Part shown: positions 9,012-17,321 of the stretch, in pieces
Layout of the letters: each line of letters starts with the position of its first letter
Position numbering within the stretch: the first letter of the stretch is position 1
Assembly (NCBI GenBank): GCA_035609245.1
Contig: CP141202.1
Location: forward strand, 1,798,001-1,862,000
Direction of reading: 5' to 3'
Length of the DNA stretch: 64,000 nucleotides
DNA from: Bacteroidales bacterium MB20-C3-3
Lineage (GTDB): Bacteria; Bacteroidota; Bacteroidia; Bacteroidales; UBA932
Program-made: the position numbers and the translations under genes
Notes under the pieces: generated by a model
Seen by the model: only the letters and a program-made list of their open reading frames with translations
Database searches by the model: none
What the model was told of the DNA's origin: nothing

Positions 9012-10300
9012 GAAACTCAATATTGTATATCGCCCTTATTGCTCTTTTGACTCTGTTAAGTTGTACAAAAGGAGAGAGGGGTAAGGAGTTTGCCAGGGTT
9101 CAGGATGGTAAGATTATTCTCAATGGCAAACCATACTATTTTATGGGAACCAATATGTGGTATGCTGCTATACTAGCTTCTGAAGGCGAGGGTGGAGATA
9201 CATTACGCCTCTTCAGAGAACTGGATTTTTTAAAAGAGCTGGGGCTGGAAAATATCAGGGTACTTGTTGGAGCTGAGGGTGAGAGGGGGGTGCACTCAAA
9301 AATTGAGCCTATACTTCAGCCATCTCCGGGAGTATACAACGATACTCTACTTAAAGGTCTTGACAGGCTTATGGTGGAGTTGGCAAAGAGAGATATGACT
9401 GCAGTGCTTTACCTGGGAAACTCATGGGAGTGGTCAGGCGGATATTCTCAATATCTAATGTGGTCAGGCGAGGAGAAGGCACCCATTCCCGCTATTGCCG
9501 GATGGATTCCTTTCAGAGATTATGTTGCAAAATTTGTATATTGCGACTCTTGCAAAGATATGTTTGCAAAACATGTCAGATTCATCGTATCCAGAGAGAA
9601 TAGCATTACAGGAAAACCATATACTGAGGACCCCGCCATATTCTCGTGGCAGGTTGCAAACGAGCCCAGAGCATTTTCCAAAGAGGGGAAAGAGAAATTT
9701 TATGATTGGGTTACAAGTGTTGCCTCTCTTATTAAATCCATTGATTCAAACCATATGGTCTCAACCGGAAGCGAAGGCTTGTACGGCTGTGAGGTTGATA
9801 TGGAGCTCTTTGAAAAGATTCATTCATATCCGGATATTGATTATCTTAATATGCACATCTGGCCATATAACTGGGGATGGGCTTCAAAAGATAGTATTCT
9901 GGAGAAACTGCCATACTCTATTGATGAAACTGAGAAATATATTGAGAGTCACATTCAGATTGCTGAAAAGCTCAATAAACCACTGGTTCTTGAGGAGTTT
10001 GGCTATCCAAGGGATGGTTTCCTGTTTGACAGGAGAGGCACAGTGGAGGCGAGGGATAGATATTTCGGCTTTATAGCTGAGAGAGTTAAAAAGAGCTCCG
10101 CTGTAGGGGGAGCTCTTGCCGGGGCTAACTTCTGGGGATGGGGAGGTTTTGCCGATACTCTTTCAGGCCGGTTTGACTGGCGAAGTGGTGACCCTTACTC
10201 CGGTGATCCGGCTCAGGAGCCTCAGGGACTTTACTCTGTCTTTGCCTCAGATACCACTACTCTTGAGGTAATAAAGCGATTCGGCCGTACATCCTTCTGA
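9008..10300 (+). CDS. GH5 family lipoprotein, mannanase-like
   Basis: This 430-residue protein has a lipoprotein signal (LLTLLSCTK, Cys19). The (beta/alpha)8 glycoside hydrolase carries the GH5 acid/base in WQVANEPRA (Glu219) and the nucleophile in LEEFGYP (Glu330), with YLNMHIWPYNWGW between them. The layout NGKPYYFMGTNMWY near the N-terminus and the conserved aromatics resemble endo-beta-1,4-mannanases of subfamily GH5_7. Substrate by inference: mannan or glucomannan. It is coupled to the transglutaminase-like gene by an ATGA overlap, and its last 44 bp overlap the convergent GH20-like gene. Confidence 0.85.
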   Translation: MRNSILYIALIALLTLLSCTKGERGKEFARVQDGKIILNGKPYYFMGTNMWYAAILASEGEGGDTLRLFRELDFLKELGLENIRVLVGAEGERGVHSKIEPILQPSPGVYNDTLLKGLDRLMVELAKRDMTAVLYLGNSWEWSGGYSQYLMWSGEEKAPIPAIAGWIPFRDYVAKFVYCDSCKDMFAKHVRFIVSRENSITGKPYTEDPAIFSWQVANEPRAFSKEGKEKFYDWVTSVASLIKSIDSNHMVSTGSEGLYGCEVDMELFEKIHSYPDIDYLNMHIWPYNWGWASKDSILEKLPYSIDETEKYIESHIQIAEKLNKPLVLEEFGYPRDGFLFDRRGTVEARDRYFGFIAERVKKSSAVGGALAGANFWGWGGFADTLSGRFDWRSGDPYSGDPAQEPQGLYSVFASDTTTLEVIKRFGRTSF

Positions 10301-11399
10301 ATGCCTCCCATGGTGTCTGATTTCCCTGAGTATTATCTGTAGTTTTTCCGTAGAAACCATCCAGAAATGTTCCAACATTTGACCAAACTGTGTGCATGAC
10401 ACCCCTGAATCTTGGTTGCATAACTTTGGCTGTATTCTTGCGGAATCTTACCATATCCTCCACCTGGAGTACTGCAGCCTGAGGGTTTCTCCACGGACAA
10501 GTCATAACATCTATTCCTTTCATTGCAAATAGGGCTGCTGTTACATCTGCCCTCTCATAATGCCAGTCGCAAACTGTAACATCCTTGGGTATCATATCAA
10601 TAGCCCTGTGGGTATTGTTGTAGCTTCCCTCCCATCTTCCAAGGCCGATGGTTCTTCCGTCCAGGAGCCTGTCTCCCCACAGCCACATTTTTCGTCCCTT
10701 TGAGGCAAGGTGGTTTCTAATTGTCCAAACCTCCTGAGCAAACAATTCGGCTTTGTCTTTGCCTGCACAGCGAGGGCATCTGTCGTTTCCAATGTCAAAA
10801 ACCTCATCCATTCCGGCGTGGAATGTATCGGAATCAAAAACATCACATATTTCGTCAACAACATCAAATACTACATTGTGAACCTCCGGATGGTTGGGAC
10901 AGTAGCTTCTCATATTAAATCCATTCATTGGAAGCCTTGATGGGTCATTGCTTAACTCTGAAGGAGTCTCCTCAAATTGAGGATATGTTGAGAGCAGCTT
11001 GTTGAGACCACCCCTCCCGGACTGGTGGCCGAGAAGATCAATTAGGGGAATCATCTTTATGTTGTGTTTTTCGCAAACTTTCAGGAGTCTCTTAATTTCC
11101 CGCTTTGAGAGAGCGAGAGTGTCAATGAGCTCAGGTCTGCTCTTCCATTTGTATTTGTATTCAACTCTGAGAACTAGGGTGTTTACCGCTCTTGGGGCTA
11201 GTTCAGTCTCTATAAAATTTATAAATTCGTCCATTCTGTCGGGTGTAGGCAGAGCAATACAAAAGCCTCTTACCGGTAGCAGAGAGTCAAGCTTAGCTCT
11301 TACAGGTGAAGCTTCTGACGATAAATTTGTCGCGAAAATACTCTTTGCGGAGAAAATTAAAGCAATTGTAAAAAGAATTGCTGTCAGATAATTTTTCAT
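10257..11399 (-). CDS. GH20-like hexosaminidase family protein
   Basis: A signal peptide (cleavage near IFATN) precedes a TIM-barrel hydrolase of 380 residues. HAGMDEVFD contains the Asp-Glu pair typical of GH20 catalysis, preceded by IPLIDLLGHQ and followed by WLWGDRLL and VMHTVWSN. GH20 enzymes remove N-acetylhexosamine from glycans, but related barrels exist that have other specificity, so the exact activity is open. It lacks the usual N-terminal GH20b domain. The coding region converges on, and overlaps by 44 bp, the GH5 gene. Confidence 0.75.
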   Translation of the reverse strand: MKNYLTAILFTIALIFSAKSIFATNLSSEASPVRAKLDSLLPVRGFCIALPTPDRMDEFINFIETELAPRAVNTLVLRVEYKYKWKSRPELIDTLALSKREIKRLLKVCEKHNIKMIPLIDLLGHQSGRGGLNKLLSTYPQFEETPSELSNDPSRLPMNGFNMRSYCPNHPEVHNVVFDVVDEICDVFDSDTFHAGMDEVFDIGNDRCPRCAGKDKAELFAQEVWTIRNHLASKGRKMWLWGDRLLDGRTIGLGRWEGSYNNTHRAIDMIPKDVTVCDWHYERADVTAALFAMKGIDVMTCPWRNPQAAVLQVEDMVRFRKNTAKVMQPRFRGVMHTVWSNVGTFLDGFYGKTTDNTQGNQTPWEAFRRMYGRIALLPQE

Positions 11400-11443
11400 G
11401 GGAACTCATATTTAGGGATTATGAGTGCAATTTACAAAAAAAA

Positions 11444-11475
11444 GATGCCGGCCAGAAACATATCTGGCCGGCATC
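11444..11475 (-). terminator. Rho-independent terminator after the OsmC gene
   Basis: A perfect 13-bp stem (11444-11456 with 11463-11475, GATGCCGGCCAGA) closes a 6-nt loop. On the minus strand it is followed at once by a run of eight U, the classical layout. It lies 25 bp downstream of the OsmC stop and insulates the GH20-like gene. Confidence 0.9.
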
Positions 11476-11499
11476 CGGGGGGTTAATTTGATCAACTGC

Positions 11500-11943
11500 T
11501 TATTTTTGTTTTTTAACCTCAATCTTTACTGGGGTTGGATGCTGTAAGTTGTCGCTTACAGGGCATCTGTCTTCAATTTTCTCAGCCCACTTTGCAAGAG
11601 TTGCCTCATCAGCATCTGTGTCAGGTTTTAGAGTGACAACAATTTGCTTGTAGCCCGCTCTTTCATCAAAACTCATCCCAAATAGTCTTGCAGGATTTAG
11701 GTCTCCGTAAAGATCTATCTCTACACCTCTGAGCTCAAAATTCAACTCTTTAGCTATTACATGGGCCATAACATTGAGACATCCTGCAAATGCTGCAAGT
11801 ACATACTCCACCGGATTAGCTCCAAGATCTGTCCCTCCCAGCTCTGCCGGTTCATCTACTATTATCTCGAATTGTCTTGCTTTTACTATTGTCTTTGTAG
11901 GGCTTTCACTGTGTGCTTTTACCCTGAATCTTGAATCTGCCAT
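11500..11943 (-). CDS. OsmC family peroxiredoxin-like protein
   Basis: OsmC/Ohr proteins reduce organic hydroperoxides using two cysteines. This 147-residue protein has Cys55 in AFAGCLNVMA and Cys127 in DRCPVS, both in the family positions, and no signal peptide. The SPV/HPTP-type C-terminus (NLQHPTPV) favours the general OsmC group (YhfA-like) over strict Ohr. It has its own -7 box and terminator, and is divergent from a Crp/Fnr regulator with a palindrome between them. Confidence 0.9.
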   Translation of the reverse strand: MADSRFRVKAHSESPTKTIVKARQFEIIVDEPAELGGTDLGANPVEYVLAAFAGCLNVMAHVIAKELNFELRGVEIDLYGDLNPARLFGMSFDERAGYKQIVVTLKPDTDADEATLAKWAEKIEDRCPVSDNLQHPTPVKIEVKKQK

Positions 11944-11967
11944 AATGTTTATTTATTTGTTCTTTTG

Positions 11968-11975
11968 CAAATTTA
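11968..11975 (-). promoter_or_regulatory. -7 box TAAATTTG before the OsmC gene
   Basis: Minus-strand exact match to TAnnTTTG, 24 nt upstream of the ATG. A clear -33 TTTG is not visible. Confidence 0.4.
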
Positions 11976-12030
11976 CGGAAGTAAAAACTCTCTCTTGCTA
12001 AACAGGGAGTGTAGTTTTTAATAAAAAAAT

Positions 12031-12044
12031 ATGTAATATTACAT
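12031..12044. promoter_or_regulatory. perfect 14-bp palindrome between osmC-like gene and crp/fnr
   Basis: ATGTAATATTACAT is its own reverse complement and has the TGTAA-N2-TTACA layout expected of a homodimer operator. It sits 30 bp before the probable ATG of the Crp/Fnr regulator and about 90 bp before the divergent OsmC start, so it is a candidate autoregulatory site. Function inferred only. Confidence 0.5.
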
Positions 12045-12074
12045 GTTTTGATAAATAAAGAGAGGGAAGCATTA

Positions 12075-12734
12075 ATGATAACACAAGAGATCTATTCCTG
12101 GGCCGGAAAACTTAATAAGAGTGAAATTGAGCAGCTCCTTAAGACATCTGTCCTTCTGGACTACAATAAAGGTGAAGCTATTATTAAACAGGGGACCCTG
12201 GCTTCTCACATTATGTTTCTTGAAGAGGGAATGGCAAAACTTAATCTTGAGGCAGCCGGGAGAGATACCACCTTTAACTTTGCCGTTAAAGGAGATTTTA
12301 TAGGCCTAATGTGCTCATTTGTCCAGAAGCGGCTGGAGTTTTCTGCTGTCGCAATTACGCCTTCAAAAGTGAGAATTTTTGACAGGGATGTTTTTGAGAA
12401 ATTAATTAGTGAGAACGGGGAGTTTGCGGTATACATAGTTACTATGATGTCTGAACTGACTAATGGTGTAGTTCATACTCTTATATCTCTGAGCCATAAA
12501 AATGCAAACGGAGCACTGGCCATGTTAATTCTTAGTGTAGAGAGAGTCTTTAGAAGTAACAAGATACATCTGCCATTTACCAGAGAGGAGATGGCAGCCA
12601 CTCTTGGGTATTCCAAGGAGAGTATTATCAATACTATCTCAGATTTTCAGAGGGATGGAATAATATCAATTTCCGGAAGGAACCTGGAGATCCTTAATAA
12701 AAGAGCCCTTCAGATAATTGCAGAAAAGGGATGA
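12075..12734 (+). CDS. Crp/Fnr family transcriptional regulator
   Basis: From the ATG at 12075, preceded by GAGAGGGAAG, the protein has 219 residues (a TTG at 12048 would add nine). An N-terminal cyclic-nucleotide-binding-like barrel contains GEAIIKQGTLASHIMFLEEG, and the C-terminal winged helix is FTREEMAATLGYSKESIINTISDFQRDG. There is no four-cysteine cluster of an Fnr-type Fe-S sensor and the cAMP-binding residues are not evident, so the signal is unknown. It may bind the palindrome in front of it and control the divergent OsmC gene. Confidence 0.85.
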   Translation: MITQEIYSWAGKLNKSEIEQLLKTSVLLDYNKGEAIIKQGTLASHIMFLEEGMAKLNLEAAGRDTTFNFAVKGDFIGLMCSFVQKRLEFSAVAITPSKVRIFDRDVFEKLISENGEFAVYIVTMMSELTNGVVHTLISLSHKNANGALAMLILSVERVFRSNKIHLPFTREEMAATLGYSKESIINTISDFQRDGIISISGRNLEILNKRALQIIAEKG

Positions 12735-12742
12735 TGCACTAT

Positions 12743-13075
12743 TTATGACAAACGCTCCTTTAGTTGAAAAACAATTTCAACAGGGGGCATTTTGTCGTAA
12801 TTATAATAGTCAGTAAGATCTTCAATACCCGAATCGAGCAATTCATTAGGAATTAGAAAATCTATCTCAGCATAACCGATTTTGAATGAGCAGCGATTCT
12901 CTCCCTGAGTGAAAATAATTTCATTGAAATATCTGACATCAATCTTATTCTCTTCTGTAAGGATAAAGTATTTGTGCAGTTCTGATGGCTTTACATTTGA
13001 AACAAAGGCCTTTTGCACACCGGCAGATATATTCTCATATATCTCCGGTTCTACTTTGAATTCAAGTTTTTCCAT
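12743..13075 (-). CDS. conserved hypothetical protein, 110 residues
   Basis: I do not recognise this family. The start is most likely the ATG at 13075, with AAGGAG 11 nt upstream; a TTG at 13084 is possible but too close to that site. The protein is acidic, has no signal peptide or membrane segment, and contains one cysteine (ENRCSFKIGYAEIDF). It converges on the Crp/Fnr gene, with 8 bp between stops. Confidence 0.55.
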   Translation of the reverse strand: MEKLEFKVEPEIYENISAGVQKAFVSNVKPSELHKYFILTEENKIDVRYFNEIIFTQGENRCSFKIGYAEIDFLIPNELLDSGIEDLTDYYNYDKMPPVEIVFQLKERLS

Positions 13076-13133
13076 GATTTCCAAGTCTCCTTAATGTTTC
13101 TTAACGCAATTTAAGGAAAACCAGCGACAAAAC

Positions 13134-14657
13134 CTATGATTCTTTGTCAAATATCTCCTGTACAATTTTTGAAACGCTCCTGAAATCGATCTTACCGGTC
13201 CCCATCATTGGCAGTTCTCTAATGACAACAAAGTGTTTTGGCAAGGCAATATTAGGAAGCTCTTCTCCCATTTTCTTCAGAATCTCTGATTTGTTTACTT
13301 CAATTGTTACTGTTGCAATTATTGATGATCCACGCACCTCATCCTGAACATCAACTACACAACAAGAGACTCCGGCCGGGAGATATTTCTCTAGCGTATT
13401 TTCAACTTTAACAAGTGAGACCATCTCTCCACCAATTTTTACAAATCGCTTAAACCGGCCTGAGTGCCACAGATAACCATCACTGTCAAGATATCCCATA
13501 TCTCCTGTATTGTACCACCCGTCTTTTATAGCCTCTTTAGTCTGCTCGGGATCCTCATAGTATCCATTCATGACAGAAGGCCCTTTAACAAGGATTTTTC
13601 CAATCTCTCCCACATTACACTCCTCACCACTTTCTAGGTGTTCAATCCTTAACTGAACACCCGGGATAGGCTTGCCCGTGCTGCCCGGTCTGTTATAATC
13701 GTGAGAGTTAACTGAAATTACCGGAGATGTCTCTGTAGCTCCATAACCCTCCAGCAGAGTAACGCCGTGTTTTTGGATATAACCATCTCTCAAAGCATCA
13801 GGGCATTTATCAGCTCCCGATACCATAATCCTCACAGACTTAAAATCTCCCGGTTCTGATTTATGAAGATAGCCCCAGAAGAAACTAGGTGTTCCTACCA
13901 TCATAGTAGGCCTCTCCTCTCTGGCAATTCTGCTGACAGTCTGAAAATCCAGAGGGTTGGCATATGTTACCATAGTAATGCCGTAATATAATGGAGTCCA
14001 AAGATTTACAGTAAGACCAAAAATATGGAAAAAGACCAGGTTTGAGAGAATTGTATCTTTTTCTGTAATCCCTACATAACTGCCAAAGCTCTCAATATTT
14101 GATGATATATTTTTATTAGTCAGGGGAACTGCTTTTGGGTCTTTTTCACTGCCACTTGTGAAGAGTACAGCTATTGTATCATCTTCTCCCCCTTTATAAG
14201 TCATATTTATGATAGCTGAGGCCGGAAGCTTACTTAAAAGAGCCGCTTTGATTTTATCGCCGGTTCCTATTCCTGCCATAATTTCCTCCATAAATACCAT
14301 TCCTTCGCTCTTTGGGCACCCAACCTTTTCCAGTAAGGCTTTTGATGTTATAATGGTTTTGAATCCGCACTTCTGCTGAGCATATTTTGCATTGGATTCT
14401 GCTCCGGTTGAATAATTAATCATGACAGGGATTCTGCCACTCATCAAAACACCTAATGTTGCCAGTGCGCATCCGGCAGATGTAGGAACCATTACTCCAA
14501 CGAATCCCGGATCGTATTTTCTGAATTTCTTGCTAAGGATTATAGCTCCAATAAGAGCCTTTGAATATGTTACTCTTTTGTCAAGAGTTCTGTCAATTAT
14601 GGCCATCCTTTCTGGATTTCTCTTGGCCATTCTAATGAACTGCTCGTGTAGTATCAT
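13134..14657 (-). CDS. AMP-forming acyl-CoA/acyl-ACP synthetase
   Basis: This 507-residue ANL-superfamily enzyme activates a carboxylic acid as acyl-AMP. The phosphate loop is LFTSGSEKDPKAVPLT (about 167-182), the adenylate motif LEGYGATETSP (about 303-313), the hinge region YNTGDMGYLDSDGYL-x-HSGR, and the catalytic lysine lies in GTGKIDF near the C-terminus. Sequence style resembles the acyl-ACP synthetase half of Aas, which suggests recycling of fatty acids into phospholipid, but the substrate is inferred. No acyltransferase domain is fused. Confidence 0.85.
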   Translation of the reverse strand: MILHEQFIRMAKRNPERMAIIDRTLDKRVTYSKALIGAIILSKKFRKYDPGFVGVMVPTSAGCALATLGVLMSGRIPVMINYSTGAESNAKYAQQKCGFKTIITSKALLEKVGCPKSEGMVFMEEIMAGIGTGDKIKAALLSKLPASAIINMTYKGGEDDTIAVLFTSGSEKDPKAVPLTNKNISSNIESFGSYVGITEKDTILSNLVFFHIFGLTVNLWTPLYYGITMVTYANPLDFQTVSRIAREERPTMMVGTPSFFWGYLHKSEPGDFKSVRIMVSGADKCPDALRDGYIQKHGVTLLEGYGATETSPVISVNSHDYNRPGSTGKPIPGVQLRIEHLESGEECNVGEIGKILVKGPSVMNGYYEDPEQTKEAIKDGWYNTGDMGYLDSDGYLWHSGRFKRFVKIGGEMVSLVKVENTLEKYLPAGVSCCVVDVQDEVRGSSIIATVTIEVNKSEILKKMGEELPNIALPKHFVVIRELPMMGTGKIDFRSVSKIVQEIFDKES

Positions 14658-14770
14658 TAATTATCAGTAATTATTGTTGGATGTACATTTTTTCCGGTGC
14701 GCAAGATAATCATTTTTTTTAATCAGCAAAAATCAAGTGTAAAAAAGAAGTATGGCTATAAATAAGTAAA

Positions 14771-14782
14771 ATAGTATACTAT
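14771..14782. promoter_or_regulatory. 12-bp perfect palindrome in divergent intergenic region
   Basis: ATAGTATACTAT is self-complementary and lies midway in the 245-bp A+T-rich gap between the divergent acyl-synthetase and HerA-like genes. It may be an operator or a chance A+T palindrome. No other feature is convincing in this gap. Confidence 0.25.
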
Positions 14783-14902
14783 ATAAGATTTTTGGGTACA
14801 ATGCGACCATAAAGTGTAATTAAAAACTCTGTTCAAATTTAGTTGAATAAAATTCTTTCATAAATTTTCTTGAATTAATATTTGTATATTTAAATCAATT
14901 AA

Positions 14903-16456
14903 ATGGAAGAAATTATGATTGACAAGGATAACAGAATGTATGTGGCTCACTCAAAGTCACCAATTTTTATGAATCCAAAGATGGTTAACAGGCATGGATT
15001 GATTGCAGGTGCAACAGGAACCGGAAAGACTGTTTCGCTTCAGGTACTGGCCGAAACATTCAGCAATGCCGGGGTTCCCTGTTTTCTTGCTGATATGAAG
15101 GGAGACCTTTCAGGGGTAAGTCAGGCAGGAGGAACCAATAAATTTATTGATGCAAGAATCAGTGAGTTTGGAATTGATCCCTCTTCTCTTCTGTTTAGTG
15201 GTGCTCCGGTAAGATTTTTTGATGTTTTTGGGGAGCAGGGGCATCCAATGAGAACAACCATTTCTGAGATGGGGCCTCTGCTTTTAGCCAGGTTGATGGG
15301 ACTTAACGAAACACAGGAGGGGGTGCTGAATATAGTCTTCAGAATAGCTGACGAGAAACAGCTTCTGCTTATTGATATCAAAGATCTGAGAGCAATGCTT
15401 GACTGGGCTTCAAGAAATGCTAAAGAGTACACATCTCTCTACGGGAATATCTCAACAACAAGTATTGGTGCTATTCAGAGAGCTCTTCTGGCGCTGGAGA
15501 GCCAGGGGGCTGATAAGTTTTTTGGTGAGCCGGCCTTCAATATTTTTGATCTTATGCAGATGGAAGGAGGAAAAGGGGTTCTTAATATTTTGGCTGCAGA
15601 TAAACTTATGATGTCCCCAAAACTCTACTCTACATTTTTGTTATGGCTTCTTTCAGAGTTATATGACCAGTTGCCTGAAGTTGGAGATCTTCCTGTTCCA
15701 AAGTTTGTGTTCTTTTTTGATGAGGCGCATATGCTGTTTGAAGATGCTCCAAAAGCTCTCAGAGAGAAGGTGGAGCTGGTTGTCAGACTGATTAGATCTA
15801 AGGGTGTGGGAGTTTATTTTATTACGCAATCTCCGGCAGATATTCCTGTGGAGGTGCTTGGGCAACTAGGCAACAGGATACAGCATGCACTAAGGGCCTT
15901 TACTCCTCAGGATCAGAAGGTGGTAAGGGCTGCTGCTCAAACCTTCAGAGCAAATCCGGCGTTTGATACAGAGAGAGCTATTCTGGAACTTGGAACAGGA
16001 GAAGCTCTTGTCTCCTTCCTTGATGAAAAGGGAGCACCCTCTGTAGTTGAGAGGGCAAAGATGTTATTTCCTATGAGTCAGATAGGTGCCATTACACCTC
16101 AGCAGAGAGATACTCTTATAAGGCAGAGCAGGCTTTTTGGAATGTACGAGAGGCAATTTGACAGAGAGTCTGCATATGAAAGGATTTCGGGCGAGAGGCT
16201 GATAGAGCAGAGGCAGGAAGAGGATGCAAAAATGGCTCAGGAGAGGGAAAAAGAGCAGATCCGACTGGAAAAAGAGCAGGTTAGACTGGAAAAGGAGAGG
16301 GAACGGGAGTATAGAAGGATTGCATCTTCATCAGGCAGAAGAGGTAGTTCAAAATCCACTCTGGACAAAGCATTGGGCTCTGCAGCGACAAGTATTGGAA
16401 GGAGCGTCGGAACTCAGATTGTCAGAGGGATTCTGGGTGCAATTTTTAAAAGGTAG
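14903..16456 (+). CDS. HerA-like P-loop ATPase (DUF853/YjgR family)
   Basis: The 517-residue protein has Walker A GATGTGKT at 36-43 and Walker [13 protein letters not shown] near 270, with the arginine-rich [15 protein letters not shown]-type sensor region (here [18 protein letters not shown]) after it. This matches the DUF853/YjgR branch of HerA/FtsK ATPases. The C-terminus carries a charged coiled-coil stretch ([18 protein letters not shown]) and a basic tail. The cellular role of the family is not established. Start is ATG 14903 or 14915. Confidence 0.85.
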   Translation: MEEIMIDKDNRMYVAHSKSPIFMNPKMVNRHGLIAGATGTGKTVSLQVLAETFSNAGVPCFLADMKGDLSGVSQAGGTNKFIDARISEFGIDPSSLLFSGAPVRFFDVFGEQGHPMRTTISEMGPLLLARLMGLNETQEGVLNIVFRIADEKQLLLIDIKDLRAMLDWASRNAKEYTSLYGNISTTSIGAIQRALLALESQGADKFFGEPAFNIFDLMQMEGGKGVLNILAADKLMMSPKLYSTFLLWLLSELYDQLPEVGDLPVPKFVFFFDEAHMLFEDAPKALREKVELVVRLIRSKGVGVYFITQSPADIPVEVLGQLGNRIQHALRAFTPQDQKVVRAAAQTFRANPAFDTERAILELGTGEALVSFLDEKGAPSVVERAKMLFPMSQIGAITPQQRDTLIRQSRLFGMYERQFDRESAYERISGERLIEQRQEEDAKMAQEREKEQIRLEKEQVRLEKEREREYRRIASSSGRRGSSKSTLDKALGSAATSIGRSVGTQIVRGILGAIFKR

Positions 16457-16469
16457 TTAAAAAAGGCTA

Positions 16470-17321
16470 TTATTCAGATACTCTTGCAAGAACAACTCCT
16501 GTGCCTTTTGTATTCTTAAGGTAAACTGAGAGAGGTTCTCTGTTGACCAGTACTTTTTTATGAGAAAGTGATGCGTGGATAAATGTTAGCCTGCCTCCTT
16601 CGTTGAAAATTATTCCCATGTGGCTTACATCCATCCCTTTTATTTTTGTTGTAAAACCTACAATATCTCCGCTGCGAAAGTGAGTTTTGTTTTTCTCTAT
16701 TTTCTCCGCAGGCAGATAGTGGTGCTCTCTGGAGCTAATCTCCTTCTCTTTATCCTTAATGAAGGGAATAAGGGTTTCATTGCTTGCAAGCTGCTTGTAT
16801 TTATCAGGGTTGGAAGACATAACAGAGAGGTCTACTTTAAGGGGCTCCCATTCAGGAGTATGGATAACTCTCTGTAGTAACCCTTTTCTCTCGTTTTCAT
16901 ACATCCAGTCTGTAGTATAGTGAAGTCTGTCATGAAATCCGGTTATCTCTCCCTCTCTGTATCTTATAAATTTCAGGTTGTCGCAGAATTTTTCAAAAGT
17001 GGGGTCACTGCTCTTGATGGTTTTGGACAAGGCCAGAACAGTCTCTACAAAAGTTGTACAATCAAGTCCTCTGAGGTTAATAACAAGCCCCTCGGGCTCA
17101 ATCTCCAGGGTGTGTGCAACATATGGAACAGAGAGGAAAAACTTAGCGCTCTCTACCACCACTTTATCAATGGGAAGCCTCTCCTTGCCCTTCATAAATT
17201 TTATGTAGCTCTCAAATATCTCCCTGTCTCGGGGTTCGCTGTAGGTCTTGTAGCTCTGGGCGCTGGCACTTGAGATGATAAAAAGAGTAATTATGAAAAG
17301 TATAGATTTTATTGTTTTCAT
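16470..17321 (-). CDS. DUF1460 family exported NlpC/P60-like amidase
   Basis: A signal peptide ending SSASAQ is followed by a DUF1460 domain (N-acetylmuramoyl-L-alanine amidase-like). The catalytic cysteine is in LRGLDCTTFVET (about residue 88), the histidine probably in MDVSHMGIIF near 238, with FIHASLSHK after it. Members are papain-like cell-wall or glycopeptide hydrolases in Bacteroidetes. It overlaps the upstream GDPD gene by ATGA and is therefore translationally coupled to it. Confidence 0.85.
   Translation of the reverse strand: MKTIKSILFIITLFIISSASAQSYKTYSEPRDREIFESYIKFMKGKERLPIDKVVVESAKFFLSVPYVAHTLEIEPEGLVINLRGLDCTTFVETVLALSKTIKSSDPTFEKFCDNLKFIRYREGEITGFHDRLHYTTDWMYENERKGLLQRVIHTPEWEPLKVDLSVMSSNPDKYKQLASNETLIPFIKDKEKEISSREHHYLPAEKIEKNKTHFRSGDIVGFTTKIKGMDVSHMGIIFNEGGRLTFIHASLSHKKVLVNREPLSVYLKNTKGTGVVLARVSE

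Noticed and set aside
9495-10076. 193-residue frame on the plus strand inside the GH5 gene
   Set aside because: Shadow of a well-supported glycoside hydrolase frame; no family motif or start signal.
11404-11426. ACTCAT/ATGAGT inverted repeat before the GH20-like gene
   Set aside because: Short arms and no spacing logic beyond chance in A+T-rich DNA.
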